Below, one piece after another: positions 46,801 through 58,800 of a stretch of DNA of 64,000 nucleotides (position 1 is its first letter; each line of letters starts with the position of its first letter). This DNA comes from Molanna angustata (lineage: Eukaryota; Arthropoda; Insecta; Trichoptera; Molannidae), in the NCBI GenBank assembly GCA_963576475.1, contig OY754982.1, positions 18,646,217-18,710,216 of the forward strand. Reading direction: 5' to 3'. The notes below the pieces were generated by a model. It made no database searches and was not told the origin of the DNA. It saw nothing but the letters and a program-made list of their open reading frames with translations. The position numbers were made by a program, and so were the translations under genes.

Positions 46801-49800
46801 TAGTGATTACCCATATCATGGATATAATTATCGTATGGAGTTCTATGACATATAAAAATATTGTAGAACTCCATATAATAATTATATCCATGATATGGAT
46901 AGTCACAAGGGTTTTGATTTCTCCGATTGAACCAGACTTGCCCCCCCCGGTTTCAAAAATTAAAGAAATTTATTTAAAATGAATTATGTACTCAAATATA
47001 TAATAAAAAAGATAAAAAACTAAGAGTATATTATACACAATGGATTTACCTTTGATAGTGCTTCCACTAGATATTTCAACTGCAAGAAAATATAAATAAA
47101 GTCATTAGAACAAAAAATAATGTATGAAGATTTTCTAAAACATAATTTGAAATATTTTAAATAACAAGCACTGTACAAAATTTCCTAACACCATGGAGAG
47201 CCTGACACCAATTTCTTTTAACTAACCAATGTTGCCTATCATTGACTCCCAACAGGGAAAAAAATTCTATATTTGCGTATATGCAACTATAAAAGTTTTC
47301 AATTCAAAATATTTGCTATAGATCTTGATTAATTTATCATAAACTGTAACACACACATAACAATTACACATACACCATTTATAATTTTCCTCCGCTGAAC
47401 ACGAGATTTACTCTTTCAGTGGAGTAATACGTACCTATAATATAAAAATGTATTAATTATAAGAAATATTATATACTTTTTGTACCAAAATATTATTTGC
47501 AATAAATAAATAAAATAAATTTGTTTAGAAAAAAATGTTTAATATTGTGCCTATTGTTATTAAAATGTATTGATAAAATAAATTAATAACGCAATTACAA
47601 ACAAAGAATGTGTCAATGCACATGGAGACATACATTTAGGTTAGATATCAATAGTACAAATTCTTGAAAAGTGTAGACATATCAGCCCCCCTAAACAACG
47701 TGTCATTTAGCTCAAGAAAAGATAACTCAATATATGGAAGTGACAGTTGCCAGTCACGTGATAGCTGTCATTTCCATGGTGACAGGAAAATTATTCGAAA
47801 AACAATTATTCGAATGCTCAATTTTACGAAAATCAATTTTACGAATGGCAATTATTCGAATCACATTTTTTCGAAAAACAATTTTCCGAACACACAATTA
47901 TCAGAATTTACAATTGTTCGAATTTTTAGACGTCATGTTGGTAGTATTGTGAGAGGAATAAACCATAGATTTTTATTATAATATACTAGATGTCGTAGTT
48001 AGCAAATTTTGTATGAATCGAAAACAAATGACTCACTTTTTGCACGGAGTACTACATCTATATAGTATATTATGTATAATAAAAATCTATGGAATAAACA
48101 ACATGGCGACGCACCGCGCTGTCAGATATCCTAGGATGTACACCTATTTTTTAAACCTAAACCTACAAAACTTTGGTAAACATAGGTTGGTTAGGTTTGT
48201 TTGTAGTTATAATTGCGACTGGCGTGAGCCAGTTGCATTATATATTTAAAAAAAGTAACTATAATATTATAATAAAATAACTAAATTGGAGTGAATACTA
48301 GATAAACATAAACTGGTGTACAAACTAGGCTATCCCGCGCTGTCAAACATCAGTTATTAAAAATTTGCAAACATACGTACCTACCCAACAATAATACAAG
48401 TAATAATAGTCCATCGAATATATTTTACTGGCAACAAATATGTCAAAGGAGGCAACATAATGACACAAAAATATATTAAATTCGGTTAATTGGTTTTCCA
48501 ACAAATGTTAGTTCGAATAATTTGCTTTCGGACAATTGTCATTCTGATAACTGATTTTCGAAAAATTGTTATTCGTACAATTGCGCATTCGAACAATTGT
48601 GTTTCGAACAATTTTCATGTAATCCATTTCCATACTTTGAGTTATCTTTTCTTGAGCTAAATGACACATTGTCTAGGGGGGCTGGGTTATTTACATACAT
48701 AAAAATTTCATGAAACGACTTACGTTTTTTGGTTCCATTTCCGGAAAAGGGTATATTTCTGAAAAAAAAAATATGATTTCAATTTGTTAAAAATAAACTA
48801 ATACAAAAAGGTCTAAAAATAAAATCAAATGTGTAGAAGACTTTAAATATCTAGTTAAAAATGGTTTTCAAAGAATGCATACAGGATGCAGCGCACTTGA
48901 GGTGAGATATATTTAGAAAACGGCACTAAATAAATCATACAATTTTATTACTGTTTATTTATGAAAAGTTTTAAAATGAATGTTAATCAAATTTTACTAC
49001 AAGTTATTGTGTTAGGAAGATATAAAATGAAAATAAAGTGTGAGAATAAAAAATGAGAAGACACTATGTACAAAAAAATATCTTCAAAATATGGTTGGCT
49101 AGTCCAGTCAAATGGTGAAATCAAAACCCCCACGATTACCCAAATCATGGATATAATTATCATATCGTGGAGTTATACAATATCCTAACATATAATAGAA
49201 AACCATAATATGATATTTATGTCCATGATATGGGTAATCATGATGATTTTGATTTCACTGTTTGTCCAAACTTGCCCCCCTGAAAAGTAAGCTATTATGA
49301 CTTATTTGATTACTCCCACTTCCATAATGCCAATTTTCATGTGTTTTTAATTTACTTTTATATGTAATAATAAACACATCTTAATTTAAATTGATATAAA
49401 TTTTATTTTGTCATAATATTAATCTATATACATATTAATAAAATGAAAATGCTGAAATGGACAGTCGGGGTGACAAAGGTTATGAGCTGGTAAGAGGAAG
49501 CTTTGGAGTAGCTCCCATACTAGCAAAACTCACAAAGAGCCGACTCAGATGGTATGGACATGTGATGAGAAGGCAAAAAGATCATATGTTGCAAACTGCT
49601 CTAGCACTCGCAGAAAACAGGAAAGGAAGACGTCAACTATCCACGCAGTGGGGTAATATGGGTAAGCTCATGAATTAAGCCCAATTACCTGCACCGACTA
49701 TACAGGACAAGTCATCCTGACGCCGAAAGATTAAGAGAACCGACCCTACCTAAAGTAGGAAAAGGCAAAGAAAAAGACGAATAATATTACTCTCTAATAA

Positions 49801-52800
49801 TGTAATAAAAACTTCTTCCACTTCTTTTATTTAGATCTAATGATCTGTTTTAACAAAAGCTGCCACTCTGAAGTCTAGATAGTTAAATAATAATTAATGT
49901 GTATGATCAAACCTTGTAAGTCTGTTATTGGATATTTGTATGTAGGATGGTTCACTTTTATCAATCGGTGAAGTGTTGTTATTGGTAAGATTTATTTCTT
50001 CTATTTCAAAATCACCATTATGACCTGAAAAAATAAAGAAATATAACATTTAGAACCAATATTATATTTCTTAGGAACTACACGAAATATAATAAAACAT
50101 ATATTGTTATTTGTTTTATGAAACCTATCATGTGTTCCTATGAAAATTTTACAGAAACAAAAAACTGATTTAAATGTCATAAATTGAAACCTCAGAGTAG
50201 ACATTTATTTTTGCTGTATAGAGTTTTCTATGTTAAACACATAACGATACCTTAATATGCAAATTTGCTAACTCCACTTTAGGACAAAAATGAGTTAATG
50301 ATGCCAACTTGTTCTTTGTATTCAAATGCATACGGTGATAAAATTTGTTACATCCGAAATGCTAAGAATAATCCTAAAAAGTGCATCAAGAAAATTTGAT
50401 AACTCCCAAGTGTCGAATACTGGCGCGCCAAAATGTGTAACTCCGCCATTTGCTTTGCGTAGTGCTATCAGTTGTGACGTGCGTAAGAAGCTCTCGATAT
50501 ATATTACTATTATAAGTGTGTTTTATTACTAAATTACTGTTAAAAGCGTAAAAATTGATAAACGTAAGTACAAACATTGTTTTTAAATATGTGGCATTAT
50601 GAATTTGTATTAAATCCTGTCAAATAGTATGATATTGTTCATCTAATGGAGTTGACAATTTTCAGATGAGTAGCAGAGGAAAGTTGATGGTTAAATTGGC
50701 GACAGAACACCAGAATAATGTTGAACTGGATGAACAATATAATGTTTTAAATTATTTACTAGAAAATACAAATGATTTGACAATCATGCTGGCCGATGAT
50801 GTAGAGATTTTCACTAGTGCTGCCGATGACACTATTCTAAAGCAACCAGAAAATAATGTTGATTGTATAAGTGATGATGACAGCATAAGAAATGTTTCAT
50901 TGGTCCCATATTCGGATCACTCAGATTCCGATTGTGAGAAAACGGACAAGAAGATTGTAAACAGAAAAAAGAGATGCGAAGTGGATACTTCCAAATGGTC
51001 CGCTAATATAAACAAGAAAAATAGAGAACATGGCAAAAATTACAAAGGTAAAAAGAAGGAACAAGATGGATCATGGAATCATGAAATACCTAAATGTAAA
51101 AAGATGCTCAAAAAAAAATGTTCGTGTAAAACTTCTGAAAAAAGTGCCTTGAAATGTTCTTCTATATCAGAAGAAGACAGATTCAACATTTTTGATAATT
51201 TTTGGAAAATGAGCTGGAAAGAAAAAAAGATTTACGTAGAAGGGTTGATGAAAAATTTACCAATAAGTAGACCAAGAGAGAGAAAGGAAGCAGAAAAATC
51301 TAGAAGAACTTGTTCTATTCATTATTTTTTGAGAATTAATGAAACAAATATCCGAGTATGTAAAACAATGTTCATTAACACTCTCAACATAAATAGGATG
51401 ACAGCATTAAATTGGAAGAACAATATATCATCAGCCAAAAGCAAGCCTACAGAAATCAAAAACAACAAAAATACATCCAACAACGTTAGTCTCCTCGATT
51501 TCATAAAATCGTTACCAAAAAAGGAATCGCACTATTGTCGTAAGAAGACCACAAAAAAGTATTTGTTGCCAGAATGGCGATCCAAGGCAGATCTGTATAG
51601 ATTTTATACAAAAGAGTGGTGTGAAAACAAGAATGTGTCTCCACTCTCATTTGGTGCATTCCACAAACAGCTAGATAAATCCAACATTGCACTCTTTCAA
51701 CCCAAAAAAGATGCTTGTGCAAAATGTGCTGCTTTCAAAGAAAGTCATATTACTCTGGCAGATTATGAATTACACCAACGAAGGAAAGAAGAAGCCAGAG
51801 CTGAGAAAAATCATGACAAAGAGAATCAACCATATGTTTTCACCATGGATTTACAAGCTGTTCTTCTAGCCCCCAAACTAAATGCATCAAGCTTATACTA
51901 TAAAACAAAATTGTGTGTACACACCCTTTGTTTTTTTAATTTGAAAACAAAAGAAGGGTTTTGTTACCTTTGGAATGAAACAGAGGGTGGCTTAAATGCT
52001 GAAGAATTTTCAACAATAATTTCTCGTTTTTTGGTTGAAAAGGTTTTATGCAAAATTGAGCAAGTGGAAGGAACAAAAATAATATTGTACAGTGATGGGT
52101 GTTCTTATCAAAACAGAAATTCTGTTCTTGCCAATGCTCTTTTGAACTTAGCTATTTTACACAAAGTAATAATTGAGCAAAAATACTTGGAGGTGGGACA
52201 CACTCAAATGGAGGTGGACAGTATGCACGCCTCCATTGAAAGACATTTAAAAAATCGACCAATTTTCGTTCCAGCTGAGTACTATCAGATTTGTAAGAAT
52301 GCAAAAAAAACACCACCATATGATGTCACATATTTGCAACATACTTTTTTTAAAGATTTAAGAGAAGTTCAATTTTATAAATCAATTAGACCAGGAAGAT
52401 CCAAAGGTGATCCAAAGGTAACAATGTTTACTTATAACTTTATTTTACATCGATATATTTCGTGAATGATATGATAAGGACATTATTTCGTTGACAAAAA
52501 TGTTGATTAAAACCTTTGTTATTATTCATTTCAGGTAACTGACATACGAGCTTTATTGTACAAGCCTGATGGTAATATTTTTTATAAGCTAAATTTCACA
52601 GACCCCTGGTTGGAATTGCCACAAAGAAAAACCTCAAATCTTACTGCAAAAGCTATTCCTGATTTGAGCAATCTTCACAAAACGAGAATCAAGATTCCAT
52701 TGCGGAAATACAATGATCTACAAGAATTAAAAATAATAATTCCGAATGATTACCACAACTTTTACGATAATTTGCCATACGAGACACAATAATATTATAT

Positions 52801-55800
52801 TGTGATCTATATAGGTATATTTTATGTATTATATCATATGTATGAGCCTATTTTTTTTATTTTTTGTTACAATAAATATTATTTCGTAATAAATAAAGTG
52901 CTAGCTTTTATTTTGATATATTAATTTTAATCATTATATTCCATACAGCACTATAAAAATTGCTAACTCCAAGTGTGATTGTAAGGATTTTTATTTTTTG
53001 CCGTATCAAATTTGCTATCTCCAAAAAACTTCAACAAAATAAAAGTGACCCATAAAATTATACAGAAATCATGTTCAGAGGATGTGTATTATCATTATTT
53101 ATAGATTAAAATGAATATTATGTCTATGTAGCTTAATTTAGACACAATGGACAGTTTTATGTCCGCCCTGTAAAGTTATCATTTACGGAGTTAGCAAATA
53201 TGCATATTAAGGTATCGATAAGATATTTAATTTGAAACATGTAGTTTCGACAAGAAGAACACTTATCAAAACCTCATTTTTCGATAAAATGACACAAAAG
53301 AGGTTTCATAGAATGAACGACGATGCCAGACTCCTAAGTGCACTTTGATATTCTAAGTTGGCCACTGTAAACTGGAAAATATGACTCGTCGTTGAAACTG
53401 AAAGGGAAGAGTGACATACATTAGTGACAAATTGATCTTAGACAAACTCAATTGATCTTAGACAAAACAATACTACAATAATAAGTAATTTAGTCATCAG
53501 AGGGGTAAGTCCAGTCAAATGGCGGAACGAAAACCCTCCATTTAAATATTCAATTTTTAAAATTTTCTATGTAGAATACTCATGGGTCCATCACAACATG
53601 TGTTAACATGAATGGCACTCGCCCTGCAGATGCAAATATTTATTATTTTTACTCTTTCTAATTAGCTCATTTCAAATGATCCAATTTCAGCAACATTTAG
53701 AATATTGTAAAATAGATATAAAGACTAAAAAAAAATAAAAACAATAAAATTAACGGTTTCCAAAATCAAGCTACAAAAATTGTCTAAAAATTTTGGGGTT
53801 GCATATTTTGGAATCACCAAAACAGCATTACATTTATAACTACAAATTTTTACCAAAATCTGAAATGGTCAAAAAATGACGAATAGATATAAAATGAACA
53901 ATTAAGTCAAAATATATTCAAATTTAATAGAAATATTAATATATATACATATATGTATAATACATTAAAATAAAATATACACAAAATTTTTAAAATAAAT
54001 TAAACTTATTAGGTTATATATCAGACAGTAGAATCATATAAAACTTTTAAAACATTTAATGCTCAGGAATGGGTAGGGTTGATAGGCAGCATAGGAGCAT
54101 AGGGAGCACAGGGAGCACAGGGAGCACCTCAGAACCTAATCCTTTGATATGTGTTAATTATCTAGATGGGAGATTAATTGTAGAGCTTGTTGCATTTTAT
54201 TTTGATGTTTTAAATAGTCTATTAATATACACATTAGTCCAAGTAGAAACTAAAAATGGACTAATAATTTAAGCACGGTTCAGGGGAGTCATCTATGCGA
54301 AAGCATTTACACCTCATGTATAAGGATGGATGGCATTGGAAAAGTTTCATCGTTATTCAATAGATAGCGATGGTGATCCCAGCTTATTTTCAAACAGTGT
54401 AAATTTACCATTTAGCATACAATACAGGGTGTCTCAATATAAAGTTTATATTTAGTGGATCGATTAAAAAAGAGTAAGCCGTGTATCAAAAAAATGTTTA
54501 TTAATTCTTAAAAATAATATCGTCCAAATGTAGACCCTCGCGTTCGCAGCACTCATTTAATCGAACAGTAAAATTACTTATGACGGCTCGGCAGGTGGAC
54601 TCAGTGATGGTTACCATTTCGTGACGGATATTTTCTTTCAAATGCGCCAGGGAAGTCAGTTTATTGGCGTAAACTTTAGATTTAATATAACCCCATAGGG
54701 GTTAAATCAGGACTGTGTGGAGGTCAAATTATGCACCTCTCCTGGAGATCAATTTTCCTGGGAAAATTTCACAAACTCGTGGCAGAGATGTATTGGACGT
54801 GTGTGACGTTGCTCCGTCCTGCTGGAACCGTGTTCTTTGGTTATAGCCAGAAAAGTTTTGCAGTTCAGGTACCAAGAAGTCGTCTAACATCTCCACATAA
54901 CGCTCTGATTACAAATATAAACTTTCTTTTGAGACACCTTGTATACGTTTTTCAAAATTGGTAGACAAGAAAAAGGCATAACGTTGCACAGAAGCTTAAA
55001 GTGATCATGTAAACCAGCCAATGACAGGTCATATTCCCCATTTCGTCTCTTTAAAGATGTTAAATTTGCCAAAAAAAAATAATAAATAATTTACGCATTA
55101 ATCAGTTAGTTATGTTGAGGAAGATGGTAAGTTGGTGAACGCCGTTAAAAAATAAAAAAGGCATAGTTCTGAAGAGATCTTACTTTTTGATGTACTTAGA
55201 AGTTGTCCCATGCTAATGGTGGCACCTTCTGGGGGTGGATTATTAACTCTGTACAAGGCCATGCCTCGAGATTTCAGGGGAGACATATTTTTAATAGCTA
55301 AAAAAACAAAAAATTTGTGTGACAAAATTGAAATATATACAAGAAATCCAAGACCACATATCTAATTTTACATATACAGAGGTACACAGAGGGCCGAATG
55401 CCACATTTTTCTATCTTGTCCCACATACATCATCTCATCAACACTAATGCATCATCTCATACATGTTCGTGTGTTCTTGGATGACCCCAACCTCTTGTTC
55501 AATTCCTATTGCCTTTGTATATTTTCATCATCAGGCGTTCATTCATTCCATCTCAGCGTATGTACATTCATTCTATAAATTATAATAAATGATATCTTTG
55601 TTTATCTTGCATTCTTTCCTTGTGTCCTCATTTCTCACTCTATCAAAAAAACAACTTTAATGCTGATATAATAAATGAAAACTTATTATATATTAATTAA
55701 TATTCATGAAATAAACTGGGATTTTTATAATTTTTTTCAAATTCTTAAAAATAAATCAATTTTCACGTACATCCACTATGTTCACAAAAATATATACATT

Positions 55801-58800
55801 AAAATTATATAGTAAATGTAATAATTTTATTTAAAAAAATATATTAATTATTGTAGAAAATTGTCTTGTAAATTATAAAATTTTTATATGAAAGATAAAA
55901 TTAATATTTGATATGAAATCAGTAAATAATTAATATTTAATGCTTTATATAACCTGGCACCACAATACATCCAAGAGCTGTGTCAGAGAAAAGTACTATC
56001 TGAGAGGCATCTCACACTCAGAACTTCTGGACCACAAGTGAATAACAACTCCCTAAGGGAGTTGGACAGTCAAAAAAGCGGCTTCCTATGATCGATGCTT
56101 TAGTGTGAATGGTTCTATAAAGGGGAATAGATTGCCTCCAGATGCCTGCAGTGCTCAAAGCAAGAGCACTTTCTCTATAAGGCTGAAAACAGCTATGTTT
56201 CAGAGAGCAACATAAGACCAAAGTGTAAGCGCCATTGGAATAATCCTGAATCATTGAACGGCGCTATAGAAATTGATTTTATACATACAGATTAAGTTTC
56301 ATTTTCTATGCATATTCTAGACTATCTCTGAAACAAAGTGAAAAATTTGGTCATTAAATTGTAATCCAACCTTTGATAGTTCTGGGCTTTTTGGGTTTGG
56401 GCATGGCCATCTCAGAACCCTTTCTCTTCAGAGCCGAGGGTGTGACGTTGATAGGTGGGGCAAGCGCTGGTGTGGGAGGTTGTGGAGGCGCCTGTGAAGC
56501 AGCGGGTCCCGATACGAAGAGAGAAACATGCGGCGTCATCTCTCCTTCCGTTTCACCCTCGCAGCTGCCAGACGGAGACGATCCACCCCCGGCAAGTTCA
56601 CCGTTGCCAGATTCCTCCCATTGCGCAAGGCAACCAATAAAATTGCCCACTTCCTCCTAAAAATCAAAGAAAACATTTTATTATAACAATTATATATAAT
56701 GGCTTCCAAGACTTATAACAAGACAATAATGGTACATTACACATTTACATTAAATACTTCTTGTTAAAATTTAATACATTGTTATTCCTTTCATCAGCAG
56801 TGAATCTTTTTTTTTAACCTCTTGTAGACAATGTAATAACAATAGTAATTTGACAGTAGATTTTCTTAACCTTTTTAAGACGAGCGTCATGTATAGATGC
56901 CCGCCGGCCGCATGCCTAAACGCCAAGCGTCATCTATATATGCCCACATGCTATACCGATTTGGAACCTTCATATCTCAATAAATTCATACTTGATTGAG
57001 ACAAAAATTGTATGAATATTACTCCTATATATTTTACTTCAAGACATCTGTCGGTGAATCAGCAAAACTGTTGTTAAATTATGTAAAGAAAAAATAAGAT
57101 CTTTAACCACTGTAATTCATTGAAAATCACCGGCCGAATTTAAACTCTCTCGCCCTTTGTAAGGATCTAATACGCATGCGTAGGAAAGAGGGATACTGCG
57201 TCAATTCATTTTGTTTTATTGCAACGAACATTATGTTTTGAATTTGATCCTAACCAATACACAATTGGCACACATTCCTTATCTACATCAAATGCCGGAA
57301 AGATCACGTGACTATCGATGCAGCCATGTACTTTTTGTATGGCGATAACCACAGTAACATTATTCTTTATTTATTGTACGTTTGAAGTGTTCAATTTCTT
57401 TGAGTAAATTTGATCTATTGTTTATCTTGGATCTATTTATGATATACCTATCTACATCATTAGATTTTTTTAACCGTTGTTATATTCAATTAAAACGAGA
57501 TTAAAAAAAATACTGTTTAAATCGAGAAATCCTGTCAGTCTGTAGGTAATGCAAGTACTTTTTCCTACTCGTCTTAATTGGGTTAATGATATGAAATGTT
57601 ACACATATACAAGTTTACTTTTTCTTATTCCACTGTGTTTAATTTTGTTTAGTGGTATGGCAAGACTAAAAAAAAATTGTACAACTTGAAATGTTTGAAA
57701 CAAACGACTTATTTATTAATAATTAACAGCAACAGTATATTGTTAAATAGGTAAATACGTATACAGAAAATTTCATAACCGGCTTGTTTTAGTATTTATC
57801 CTTCATACATCTCTTCATACTGAAATGAGATCGTTAAGAAGGATTTGTAATAGAACGATGTATGACCGGGTAAGAAATGAGGACATAAGGAAATAATGTA
57901 AGATGAAGAAAGATGTCATTACTAGAATGAAAGTGAACACATTGAGATGGTTTGGTCACATGGGGAGAATGAATGAGGAGCGCCTGACGAAGAAAATATA
58001 CAGAGCAGAAAGGAATGGAATGAGAGGTCGGGGACACCCAAGAAAGGGATGGCACAACCATGTGAACGAAATTTTAAAAGACGGAAATGTTAGAAGTGTG
58101 AGCAATAGACGAACATGTATGAGACGATGCATGAATGTGGACGAGGCGAGAGATGCATGCCAGGATAGAAAAATATGGCGTTCGGTTCTCTCTGCCTACC
58201 CCGCAAGGGACATGGCGTGATGGTATGTATGTATGTATGTACATCTTGCTCAGCTTCTTTCTAGAAGCCTTGGATATTTAGTAGGTAAACATTTTATTTA
58301 ACCCAACCACAAATATCCATCACAGTAATTTATGTATTACAAATTAAAATTAATTCAACCACCTTGAACACAAAAAATATTAAAACTTACAGCAATGGCG
58401 CATTCCAGCATCCGCTGTGTAACTCCTTCCAGTTGGCGTTTCAGCCTCGGTAACCTTAGTAAGTCATCAGCGCCTCCTGCCACAACTAACCGAGAACGAA
58501 CCTTCAATTTGAGGCGTAAAGACTCCATGTCTTGTTGTCTGGAAATAATTCAATAAAAATTAGTAAAACAATCTAACTGTGACAATTCGTGCTTTAAATG
58601 TATTCAGTAAAAACAATAGTATTTTTAAACACATCAATTATATGAGATGTTTTTTTGTTTGTTTAGTAACAATGGATTTTCTGGACGCACTATTTAGTTG
58701 AAACAATGCGAAATGTCTTATTGTCATTTTTAACTTGCAAATTTTTGTCCATGTCTATAGAACCCTTATAAGAATTGCTATAAGAATTGCTATAAATGCA

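Larger units (their letters stand above)
50245..53217 (+). mobile_element. Sola-like DNA transposon, apparently intact
   Basis: The ends are CGATACCTTAATATGCA and its complement TGCATATTAAGGTATCG, continuing as TTTGCTAACTCC, with one mismatch. A 4-bp target duplication ATAA lies at 50241-50244 and 53218-53221. The 2973-bp element carries one spliced transposase gene. Four-base duplications, the size and a three-Asp transposase with a CxxC zinc site fit the Sola superfamily; the assignment is by features, not database match. It occupies the KANSL3 intron between the 112-bp and 114-bp exons, opposite to the gene. Confidence 0.85.

Noticed and set aside
56373..56660. 95-aa plus-strand Gly-rich frame
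   Set aside because: It is antisense to the GC-rich KANSL3 exon at 56371-56656, which is in phase with its neighbours and matches the family.
58222..58246. GTAT microsatellite as an independent feature
   Set aside because: It is the 3' tail of the LINE fragment at 57785-58250.
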